Assembly: GCF_029626145.1 (NCBI RefSeq)
Contig: NZ_JARUBJ010000002.1
Location: 3,631,501 to 3,695,500, forward strand
Source: Micromonospora sp. WMMD961
GTDB lineage: Bacteria > Actinomycetota > Actinomycetes > Mycobacteriales > Micromonosporaceae
Direction: 5' to 3'
Length of the DNA stretch: 64,000 nucleotides
The translations under genes were made by a program, and so were the position numbers. The notes below the pieces were generated by a model, which saw only the letters and a program-made list of their open reading frames with translations, was not told the DNA's origin and searched no databases. Each line of letters opens with the position of its first letter. The stretch's first letter is position 1. This document shows positions 26,835 to 33,458 of the stretch, piece after piece.

Positions 26835-26935
26835 GTGACTAGCCGGGTGACGATCGGGACGGACGTCAGCGGAACGAGCAGGGACCTTCATGGACGGTTT
26901 CAGCAGATCAAGACTGGTGGAACGGCAACCAACGA
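26835..26935 (+). repeat. Island repeat, copy F
   Basis: Head GTGACTAGCCGGGTGAC (26835-26851), then CAGGGACCTTCATGGACGG (26879-26897). Matches copy E over the head and copy D over the second block. It lies between the convergent genes 26325+ and 27091-. The right edge is not sharp. Confidence 0.7.
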
Positions 26936-27090
26936 TGGCAGCCGGAGACGGCGTGTGACCAGGGACCGACCAGCGTTCCTGCTGGTGGCGGGACACCGGC
27001 TCTTAGTTCCGCTTCAACGTCTGAATCCGGCGCCTGCTCCTTGTCCGCACGATGGACACGCGCTTGACGGCGTACCGGGGCGCAAGCCTG

Positions 27091-27588
27091 TCACTCCTTC
27101 GGCGGCCACGGTGACGGGTTTTGGGAGATCCACCAGTAGCCGGCGTATCGCGGGTTGTGGTGCCAGCGCGAGCGCCGCACCTCGTCTGTCCGGGGAGCCC
27201 AGTTCCGGTATGGCAGCAACGCCATTCGAGACGCGATCACACCCGCCATGTACGGCCACGCGATCGCAGTGATCAGTGCATCCCGACGTCGGTAGGAAAC
27301 CCGAGGGGCCAGCCATGGCGTCATCGCCACCGGCAGGACGGAACCCGCCAGATACCCGAGCCAGTAGCCGCCAGTCGCATCCCAGACGAAGTACTGGACC
27401 CCAATCGCTGGCAGCCCGATGAGGGTCCAGATGAGCATCGCACGCAGGCCCCGGGCTAGCCCTTCGCACGGCCTGCCTGAATCAAGTGGATCATCTGGCA
27501 CTCGCCGGACGGTAGCCGCGCCGGTTGCAAACTTCAAGAACGAGCCAAGTAGAGAGTCATCCGGAACATACGCGGAACGATCAAGCAC
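27091..27588 (-). CDS. Membrane hypothetical protein (island cargo)
   Basis: 165 residues. Hydrophobic segments AMLIWTLIGLPAIGVQYFVW, YWLGYLAGSVLPVAMTPWL and LITAIAWPYMAGVIASRMAL suggest three membrane helices; both ends are hydrophilic, and the tail is rich in aromatic residues and Pro (RYAGYWWISQNPSPWPPKE). GTG 27588 is the first start in frame. Less GC-rich than core genes. It is the only gene between repeat copies F and A and runs against the plus-strand cargo. No family recognised. Confidence 0.6.
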   Translation of the reverse strand: MLDRSAYVPDDSLLGSFLKFATGAATVRRVPDDPLDSGRPCEGLARGLRAMLIWTLIGLPAIGVQYFVWDATGGYWLGYLAGSVLPVAMTPWLAPRVSYRRRDALITAIAWPYMAGVIASRMALLPYRNWAPRTDEVRRSRWHHNPRYAGYWWISQNPSPWPPKE

Positions 27589-27668
27589 ATCACGGCTGAG
27601 CCTTCACGCGAATCCCCTGGTGAGGCGGCAGATGGCCCAGCAGCCGCTAAACCGTTCCTAAGCCGTGT

Positions 27669-27790
27669 GTGACAGCAACCGGCAACAACGAGGACAGCCG
27701 TCAGCGGCCGAGCATGTACAGCCGCCCGAGGTTGCAGACGTGGACGGACCCTGCCGGACGGAGCGCCCAGAACTTACAAGCGAAGGGCTG
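27669..27790 (+). repeat. Island repeat, copy A
   Basis: Contains GTGACAGCAACCG (27669-27681), GAGGACAGCCG (27690-27700), GACGGACCCTGCCGGAC (27743-27759) and CGGACGGAGCGCCCAGAAC (27755-27773), then ACAAGCGAAGGG. The first, second and fourth blocks recur in copy B in the same order and spacing; the third is identical in copy C. Confidence 0.8.
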
Positions 27791-27882
27791 GCCAACCAGG
27801 TCGGATCGACTGGCGGTCTAGCCGTTGACACCAGACGATGTGGCGACTTCAGATAGGGAGTCTATGTCCGCACTTCGTGGGG

Positions 27883-28110
27883 GTGCCTGTGCCGCACATA
27901 CCTGACCGTGTCGTTCTGCGTGCCTGGCGTCAGCGTGGCGAGGCGGGACGAATTCACTACGTTGCTGCCAAGGCTGGTGGAGGAGAGCGACGGCTTTACG
28001 TAGATGAGGGGAACGCCCTCTACGCGGTGCTCGAAGGACACTTGCTCGCCCAGGGCTACACCGGACCAGCGAGCGGCGATCAGGAGGATGAAGTTTGGGT
28101 GACTAACTGA
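27883..28110 (+). CDS. Small hypothetical protein (island cargo)
   Basis: 75 residues from GTG 27883 (further in-frame starts upstream lack ribosome sites). Basic first half (RVVLRAWRQRGEAGRIHYVA) and acidic second half (YVDEGNALYAVLEGHLLAQG); probably a small alpha/beta protein. Its last codons and stop (GTG ACT AAC TGA) are part of repeat copy E, so the coding end is supplied by the repeat. The only gene between repeat copies A and E. Confidence 0.55.
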   Translation: MPVPHIPDRVVLRAWRQRGEAGRIHYVAAKAGGGERRLYVDEGNALYAVLEGHLLAQGYTGPASGDQEDEVWVTN

Positions 28111-28185
28111 GTGACGATCGAGGGGGACGCCGCCGGACGTTGGTGGACTCAGCTGGACACCAGTCGCAGTGCAGCGACCGGTCGC
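28099..28185 (+). repeat. Island repeat, copy E
   Basis: Head GTGACTAACTGAGTGAC (28099-28115), two changes from the restored copy D head and near copy F, followed by GATCG and GGACGCCGCCGGACG. Lies between convergent cargo genes 27883+ and 28254-. Confidence 0.7.
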
Positions 28186-28253
28186 CGCAGGTGAAGGTTC
28201 CGTGTTGTTTGCCTGGGGGCCAAGGGGTCGTCGGTTCCAGACTGGCGGTCGTG

Positions 28254-28448
28254 CTACTGGTCGTCGCCCTCGTCGTCTCGCATCAGGCGGTCGAGGTCCT
28301 CAGGGCACAACCGCTTGATCTGGGTTTCCAGTTTGCGGCTGTACTGGCGATCGTTGGGATCCATCCCGTTGCGAGATCGGGAACTGCGGCCGTACTGCTT
28401 GAGGAAACCGCCCAGCTCTCGACGTATGCGTTCCCGCCGGCCCGACAT
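28254..28448 (-). CDS. Small basic protein (island cargo)
   Basis: 64 residues from ATG 28448, very basic at the N-terminus (SGRRERIRRELGGFLKQYGR) and acidic at the end (EDLDRLMRDDEGDDQ), with DPNDRQYSRKLETQIKRL between. The pattern of a small helical, nucleic-acid-binding-like protein is suggestive only. An IS5-type element is inserted 13 nt upstream of the start, so its own promoter or leader is likely displaced. The only original gene between repeat copies E and B. Confidence 0.6.
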   Translation of the reverse strand: MSGRRERIRRELGGFLKQYGRSSRSRNGMDPNDRQYSRKLETQIKRLCPEDLDRLMRDDEGDDQ

Positions 28449-28461
28449 CGATCGCACTCTA

Positions 28462-29349
28462 AGGGACGTCTCGTAACCCCGATGTCTGTCTGCTGAGGAT
28501 GGTCGGTCAGGATGCCTGGGTGCAGGTGATCACCGCAGCCCACCCAGAGTGGATCTTCCCGTTCACTGGGCTGCAGCCCGCCCAGTTCCGCAAGCTGGTC
28601 CGGCTGGTCGCTGAGCGTGGTGGTGATGGCATCGCCGATGGTCGACCGGGCCGGCAGTGGGCCCTGGACCTGCCGGATCGGGTGTTGCTGGTGGCCGCGT
28701 ACTGGCGTACGAACCTGACGATGCGCCAGATCGGCCCGCTGTTCGGGGTGTCGCACTCGGCTGCGCACCGGGTCATTGACACCCTCGCGCCGCTCCTGGC
28801 CCTGGCGCCGGTGCGCAAGCGACCGGTCGAGCAGATCGCGATCGTCGACGGCACCCTGATCCCGACTCGCGATCACCGCTTGGCCGCTCGGAGTAAGAAC
28901 TACCGGTACTCGACGAACCTGCAGGTGGCTATCGACGCGAGCACCCGTCTGGTCATCGCCGTCGGTGACCCGCAGCCTGGCAACCGCAACGACACCATCG
29001 TCTACCGCAGCTCCGGGATCGACCAGAAGTTGGACGGGCGGCCGGTGATGGCCGACGGCGGCTACCGCGGCAACCCGCAGGTGATCATGCCGTACCGCAA
29101 GCCCTCCGACGGCACCCAACTGCCCGCCTGGAAGCAAGCCCTCAACGTCGAACACCGCACCGTTCGAGCAGGGGTCGAACATGCCCTGGCCAGAATGAAG
29201 TGCTTCAAGATCCTGCGCGACTACCGCCGCGCCGGCCACACATTGGTCGACGCCGCTTCCGGCATCGCCAACCTCCACAACATCATCCTCGCCGGCTGAC
29301 CGCCAAGCCGGCACCAGGCAACGCCTTCACCCAGTTACGAGACGTCCCT
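28462..29349. mobile_element. IS5-family element (IS427-like group), copy 2
   Basis: 888 bp bounded by AGGGACGTCTCGTAAC and its complement, flanked by TA on both sides (28460-28461, 29350-29351). Opposite orientation to copy 1, and 11 bp longer. It separates the small basic cargo gene from whatever lay upstream. Confidence 0.9.
28499..29299 (+). CDS. IS5-family DDE transposase, copy 2
   Basis: 266 residues, apparently complete: helix-turn-helix LTMRQIGPLFGVSHSAAHRV, catalytic Asp in IAIVDGTLIP, Asp in RPVMADGGYRG, Glu in VRAGVEHALARMK. Shares most residues with copy 1 (for example SKNYRYSTNLQVAIDA and DPQPGNRNDTIVYR) but differs at scattered sites, which shows independent arrival or old divergence. 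ATG 28499. Confidence 0.92.
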   Translation: MVGQDAWVQVITAAHPEWIFPFTGLQPAQFRKLVRLVAERGGDGIADGRPGRQWALDLPDRVLLVAAYWRTNLTMRQIGPLFGVSHSAAHRVIDTLAPLLALAPVRKRPVEQIAIVDGTLIPTRDHRLAARSKNYRYSTNLQVAIDASTRLVIAVGDPQPGNRNDTIVYRSSGIDQKLDGRPVMADGGYRGNPQVIMPYRKPSDGTQLPAWKQALNVEHRTVRAGVEHALARMKCFKILRDYRRAGHTLVDAASGIANLHNIILAG

Positions 29350-29401
29350 TAGGCCCCAAAGGTCGAGTCTTGCCTTCCCATAACTGTGGTCGACAGCAAC
29401 A

Positions 29402-29520
29402 GTGACAGCAACCGACCGGGACGAGGACAGCCGGCAAGGGCTGGACGCGGACGGCAGCCCGAGGTTACGTCGTGGATGGACGTCCCGGACGGAGCGCCCA
29501 GAACTCACAAGCGAGGGGTC
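29402..29520 (+). repeat. Island repeat, copy B
   Basis: GTGACAGCAACCG (29402-29414), GAGGACAGCCG (29423-29433), CCCGAGGTTACG and CGGACGGAGCGCCCAGAAC (29486-29504), followed by ACAAGCGAGGGGTC. The 19-nt block is identical in copy A. Ends 24 nt before the stop of the minus-strand gene at 29545. Confidence 0.8.
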
Positions 29521-29544
29521 AAGGGCTCCCGGACCAGCAGCGAC

Positions 29545-30297
29545 TTACGTCGCCGACGTGTTGTAGCGATCAAGTGTCGTCTTAGACGTCGAGGCGTCGC
29601 GGAAGACGAGTTCCCACGGGCCGGTGTTCACGTCCATGTCCTTGCCGAAGCCGATCCACTTTCCGGCCATCCGTCGACCTGTCGGCTCGGCGATGAGTTG
29701 AATTGCCCCGTGGTATCGGGCGCCCCGGTAGTAGCCGGTGGGGTCGGTCTGCTCCACCCAGGTGCCGGTGACGACGGCACCGTCCACGGTCAGATCCAGC
29801 GAGAGAGACGATGACGCCGAGCCAGGAAGGCTGCGCGCGGTGAGCCGATCGCCGTGCTGGAGCAGCACCACGAAGTGTTGTCCAGCGAAGGAGTCTCCTC
29901 GCCCGCTGGAGTAGTACTGGTAGCGGCTGAGCCACACGCCTTCGTAGGACTGGTGGGCCGTGGTGGTGGGCTTGGACGTCGGCGTCGGTGTGGCGAGGCT
30001 GGACACGGGCGAGGTCAGATCGTGGCCGCCGTGTTCGTCGTCGGCAACATGCCCGCCCGGCACCGCGTCGAAGCCGAGCAGTGAGATGGGTAGACCAGTG
30101 ACGACCTCCAGGGCACGGGCGTAGACCGGGCGGGGCGCGGCGATTGCGCCGGACTCCCATCGCTGGACGAGTCTCTTGTTGGCGTCGTTGGGCTCGCCGA
30201 CGCGGTGGCCGGCAGCCTGCAGAGCGCGAGCGAAGTCGTCCTGGCTCATGCGCATCCCGGTGCGGACGGCCCGCAGGGCGGTGTTGGGGGCGACCAT
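29545..30297 (-). CDS. XRE-family HTH protein with C-terminal beta-rich sensor-like domain
   Basis: 250 residues from ATG 30297 (GGTGG 6 nt upstream; an ATG at 30309 is also in frame). Residues 1-70 form a helix-turn-helix of the XRE type (TALRAVRTGMRMSQDDFARA, then NKRLVQRWESG). A Pro/Thr/Ser linker follows, then a beta-rich domain (YEGVWLSRYQYYSSGRGDSF, LTVDGAVVTGTWVEQT, GRRMAGKWIGFGKD) that looks like a small calycin-type barrel. It probably represses through the HTH and senses a ligand or surface state. It is divergent from the other XRE-type locus (30448-31804) across a 150-nt gap, so it may control that gap. Confidence 0.8.
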   Translation of the reverse strand: MVAPNTALRAVRTGMRMSQDDFARALQAAGHRVGEPNDANKRLVQRWESGAIAAPRPVYARALEVVTGLPISLLGFDAVPGGHVADDEHGGHDLTSPVSSLATPTPTSKPTTTAHQSYEGVWLSRYQYYSSGRGDSFAGQHFVVLLQHGDRLTARSLPGSASSSLSLDLTVDGAVVTGTWVEQTDPTGYYRGARYHGAIQLIAEPTGRRMAGKWIGFGKDMDVNTGPWELVFRDASTSKTTLDRYNTSAT

Positions 30298-30447
30298 GAC
30301 TGCCACCATAGCGCCATGTCGCCTTAATGTCGCCGGCTAAGTGACCTGATTGTCGGCCCTTGTGCCGTCGCAGCAGATGACATTCCGACGTCACTGTGGA
30401 CCCGCGACGGTCGACGTGCCGCCGCTTCAACTGGCGGAGGTGTGGGG

Positions 30448-30612
30448 ATGCCGCGTAAGGGCGACGAATCGGCGGTGAGTCGGGGCGAGGAGATCCAGGC
30501 GGCCGAGCGGGAGGCGGCGAGGCGGCGGCTTCTCGCGGTGGCAGAGGCGGATCGTATCCCGGTAGAGGAGACGACCCGGGCCGTTCCGGATCGGCGGTGG
30601 CGTCGTGGGTAA
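30448..30612 (+). CDS. Small charged protein preceding the XRE-TPR regulator
   Basis: 54 residues, mostly charged helix (SRGEEIQAAEREAARRRLLA) ending in a basic tail. GGAGG lies 7 nt before the ATG. Its stop overlaps the GTG of the next gene by 8 nt, so the two are coupled. No family recognised. A small partner encoded with an XRE regulator is common in actinomycetes, where such partners can be antagonists; here that is inference from position. Confidence 0.55.
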   Translation: MPRKGDESAVSRGEEIQAAEREAARRRLLAVAEADRIPVEETTRAVPDRRWRRG

Positions 30613-31804
30613 CGTTGAGTTGTTGCCGGTTGGTCGGCGGGTGGCGTACTGGCGGGGTCGGCGGAAGCTGTCGCAGCAGGTGTTCGCCGACCGGCTCGGC
30701 AAGTCGAAGAGCTGGGTCGACAAGGTCGAGCGCGGAGTTCGGCGGCTGGACAAGCTGTCAACACTTCAGGAGATCGCTCGCGTACTCCGCATCGACACCG
30801 CTGCCCTTGTCGGCCGGGATGCCGCGCCGGCCCAGGTGACGGATCGCGGCGACGGCGTCGAGCGGATCAGAGCAGCGCTGTCCCGCTACGAGATCCCGTT
30901 GGGCAGGCCGGCGGGCAGCACGATATTGCCGGTGGACCGGATGCTGCGGGATGTGCGGTACGCGTGGACGACGTTCCAGCACGCCCGCTATCCGCAGGTG
31001 GTCGACCTGGCGCCGGACCTGCTCACCGGTGCGCAGCGCGCCCATGCTGAGGTGCCGGTGGCGGGTCGGGTGCCGCTCGTCGAGGCGTACCGGATCATCG
31101 CTTCTCTGTTGGTCAAGCTCGGCGACGCCGAGCTGGCCTGGTTGGCCGTGGATCGGGCGATGCTCGCCGCCACCGTTGACCGGGAGTTGGTGGCCGCCGC
31201 AGGCGTGCAGCTTGGGCAGGTGTTGCGCGCGCTCGGCCGGGTGCGGGAGGCGAAGTCGGTGACGCTCGGTGCCGCGTATCGGATCGCTCCGTCTGTGATC
31301 GAGTACGGCACGCCTGCGGAGTTGTCCCTGTGCGGAGCCTTGCTCATCCAAGCCGGCCTGGCGGCGGCGCAAGACGGGAACAAGGCCTCCGCCGGCGAGC
31401 TGCTCGACGAGGCCGCCGGTATGGCGGGGCGGGTCGGCGACGGGCACGACCACCACCGCACCGCGTTCGGTCCCACCGCCGTCGACCTGGCCCGCGCCAC
31501 CGCAGCCGTCGAAGTCGGCGACACCCAGGAGGCGATCGCCTGGCACGAGAAGGCCACCGCGCGGGGCGGCTGGCGGTGGCTACCTGCCGAACACCGCGCC
31601 GCGCACCTACTCGACGTCGCGCGTGCCTACTTGCAGGCCGAGGATACGGGCAGCGCCGCCCGCGTGCTGACCGAGGTCGAGCGCACCGCACCAGCCGAGA
31701 TCAGGTGCCGGCCCGCCGCCCGGGACGTCGTCGCCGAGGTTGCCCGTCACCCGCGCGCCCCGGCCACGATCGCCCAGCTCGCCGCCACGCTCGGGGTGGG
31801 CTGA
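30605..31804 (+). CDS. XRE-family regulator with C-terminal TPR-like repeats
   Basis: 399 residues. HTH at 8-65 (GRRVAYWRGRRKLSQQVFAD, then GKSKSWVDKVERGVRRL). Residues 90-399 are helical repeats of the tetratricopeptide kind (YRIIASLLVKLGDAELAWLA, ELSLCGALLIQAGLAAAQDG, HRAAHLLDVARAYLQAEDTG). This layout is common in Streptomyces and Micromonospora regulators that respond to peptides or protein partners. GTG 30605 overlaps the small upstream gene. The last coding gene before repeat copy C and the right island end. Target unknown; divergent 29545 gene is a candidate. Confidence 0.85.
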   Translation: MGNVELLPVGRRVAYWRGRRKLSQQVFADRLGKSKSWVDKVERGVRRLDKLSTLQEIARVLRIDTAALVGRDAAPAQVTDRGDGVERIRAALSRYEIPLGRPAGSTILPVDRMLRDVRYAWTTFQHARYPQVVDLAPDLLTGAQRAHAEVPVAGRVPLVEAYRIIASLLVKLGDAELAWLAVDRAMLAATVDRELVAAAGVQLGQVLRALGRVREAKSVTLGAAYRIAPSVIEYGTPAELSLCGALLIQAGLAAAQDGNKASAGELLDEAAGMAGRVGDGHDHHRTAFGPTAVDLARATAAVEVGDTQEAIAWHEKATARGGWRWLPAEHRAAHLLDVARAYLQAEDTGSAARVLTEVERTAPAEIRCRPAARDVVAEVARHPRAPATIAQLAATLGVG

Positions 31805-31984
31805 GCGGCATCCCATGCGGCAGAGAAGTACAGCAGCGAAGTACAGCAACCGTGCCAGCCGAACCGGCCCGAGAGCCGCGTCAGCGGGCCGTCTGACCTC
31901 GCATCGAGCCCGATCCGACCGGCTCGCCGAGAGCTCCGCTTCAACGTATGACCTGTCTACTCGATCGCTCGTAGCCACCATGGA

Positions 31985-32104
31985 AGGTCGGTCCGGCCAG
32001 ACGGATTGGGCAGTGTCCGGGACGACGCCGGACGGTTGGCCCGAGGCCAGGGACGCCGACGGACCCTGCCGGACAGGACGCCCAAGACTTACGAGCGAGG
32101 GGTC
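31985..32104 (+). repeat. Island repeat, copy C
   Basis: The best preserved part is GACGGACCCTGCCGGAC (32058-32074), identical in copy A, followed by GGACGCCCAAGACTTACGAG and CGAGGGGTC, a diverged form of the copy A/B tail. The left half (from about 31985) is weak. It runs to within 17 nt of the right att-like repeat. The stretch 31805-32312 holds no gene beyond this copy and that repeat. Confidence 0.65.
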
Positions 32105-32120
32105 AGGAGCCCGAGGGACC

Positions 32121-32152
32121 CCAAGATCATGCCGTTTCCAGGCCGTCAGAGG
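32121..32152. repeat. Right att-like direct repeat of the island
   Basis: Matches 22471-22502 at 28 of 32 positions in direct orientation. On the minus strand it reads DGLETA-stop, as at the left end, but no other integrase sequence is found next to it. Either an attR or the last trace of a second integrase. The following 160 nt to the LacI gene show no gene. Confidence 0.6.
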
Positions 32153-32312
32153 TGGACCAGGAGCAACGAATGTTGACCACTGGCCACCAAATGAACGGGC
32201 AGCTCAGGCGGCATGTTGTCCGTGTTGGTCGACTATGCCCTCACCCTTGATCGATACAACGCCAAGTGATCTGGCCAGGCGCCGTGGCGTCGCGGTCCGC
32301 GTGGTGGCGGCG

Positions 32313-33317
32313 TCAGTGGTGTGGGCGGCAGGACGAGCGGATGACGAGTTCGGTGGGTAGCCGGATGTGGGTGTCGCGTTCGACGCCGGCGATGAGGTCG
32401 ATGAGCAGGCGCAACGACTCGGCGCCCATCCGTTGCAGTGGCTGCATGATGGTCGTCAGCGGTGGGTTGACCAGCGCCGACTCCGGCACGTTGTCGAAGC
32501 CGATCACCGACAGGTCGTCGGGCACCGAGAGGCCCATGTCGCGGGCCACGGTCATCGTGGAGATCGCGGAGAGGTCGTTACCGGCGAAGATCGCGCTCGG
32601 CCGGTCGGTGAGGGCGAGGAGTTCGGCGGCGGTGCCGGCGGCGCTCTCGACCCGGAATCCGCCGACGCGGACGAGCTGCTCGTCCACCGGCACGCCGGCC
32701 TCGGCCATCGCACTGCGGAAGCCGGCCTCGCGCAGCTGCGCCGACTTCAGGTCGGCCCGTCCACTGATGTGCCCGATCCGCCGGTGGCCGAGGGACAGCA
32801 GGTAGTTGGTCGCCAGCACGGCGCCGGCGAAGTTGTCCGAATCGACGGTGGGTAGGTCGGACGGGCCGGTGTGCGGGTCGACGGCCACGACGTGGAAGCT
32901 GTGTTCGGTCTCGACCACGGTGGGCGTGACGATCACCGCCCCGTCGATGAGCGTGCCGGAGAGGCGGGCGAGCGAGCGCCTTTCCCATCCGACGGCGGCG
33001 CCCTCGCCGTCGCCGCTGGAGTAGGCCAGTAGTTGGTATCCGCTGCCGGCGATCTCCTGGGACGCCCCCTTCAGCAACTCGGTCGAGAACGGCTCGAACT
33101 CGGCGACCAGCATGCCGAGCACGTTGGTGCGGTGGCTGCGCAGGCTCTGCGCCCCCAGGCTGGCCTCGTAGCCGAGCTCGTGGATGACCTGCTGGACGCG
33201 CTCGACGGTCGCTTGGGCCACGCCGTAGCGACCGTTGACAACCTTCGATACTGTCGCGACCGAGACGCCGGCGGTACGTGCCACATCCGACATCTTGACG
33301 CGCTGCTGAAACACCAC
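32313..33317 (-). CDS. LacI-family transcriptional repressor
   Basis: 334 residues. N-terminal HTH with hinge helix (VKMSDVARTAGVSVATVSKV, then VNGRYGVAQATVERVQQVIH), followed by a periplasmic-binding-like sugar domain with SLGHRRIGHISGRADLKS and FAGNDLSAIS. GTG 33317. Divergent from the ABC sugar operon, which it almost certainly controls; a pseudo-palindrome CGAAAACGTTATCG lies between. The inducer is probably an oligosaccharide or its product imported by that operon. Confidence 0.94.
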   Translation of the reverse strand: MVFQQRVKMSDVARTAGVSVATVSKVVNGRYGVAQATVERVQQVIHELGYEASLGAQSLRSHRTNVLGMLVAEFEPFSTELLKGASQEIAGSGYQLLAYSSGDGEGAAVGWERRSLARLSGTLIDGAVIVTPTVVETEHSFHVVAVDPHTGPSDLPTVDSDNFAGAVLATNYLLSLGHRRIGHISGRADLKSAQLREAGFRSAMAEAGVPVDEQLVRVGGFRVESAAGTAAELLALTDRPSAIFAGNDLSAISTMTVARDMGLSVPDDLSVIGFDNVPESALVNPPLTTIMQPLQRMGAESLRLLIDLIAGVERDTHIRLPTELVIRSSCRPHH

Positions 33318-33362
33318 GTCGATGATGATAGGGCTCGTCCCGGGGGAGCGTCGCCAGCGATT

Positions 33363-33376
33363 CGAAAACGTTATCG
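33363..33376. promoter_or_regulatory. Candidate LacI operator
   Basis: CGAAAACGTTATCG: symmetric about the central CG except one position per half, in the AACGTT-centred form usual for LacI-family operators. It lies between the repressor gene and the -35 box of the sugar operon. Confidence 0.55.
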
Positions 33377-33383
33377 ATACCGA

Positions 33384-33411
33384 TTGACATCAAGTTACAT
33401 GACTGTAAAAC
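33384..33411 (+). promoter_or_regulatory. Candidate promoter of the sugar-uptake operon
   Basis: TTGACA at 33384-33389, a 16-nt spacer, then TAAAAC at 33406-33411, in an unusually AT-rich stretch about 50 nt before the binding-protein gene. Seven nt downstream of the candidate operator. Confidence 0.5.
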
Positions 33412-33458
33412 TTCGCCGCAAAGCCGAGTACCGCGACTGACTAGTCGAGGAGACATCG

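Noticed and set aside
27755..27790. tRNA-like look of the repeat tail (GCGCCCAGAACTTACAAGCG)
   Set aside because: An anticodon-loop-like CTTACAA is present, but the flanking bases do not pair and no T-arm GTTCGA follows in copies A, B or C.
22446..32152. CRISPR array
   Set aside because: The repeats are more than 80 bp, diverged and separated by whole genes, with no cas genes.
32258..32275. CAACGCCAAGT resembling the last codons of metH
   Set aside because: Only 11 nt match; a duplicated metH end would be expected to extend further. Treated as chance.
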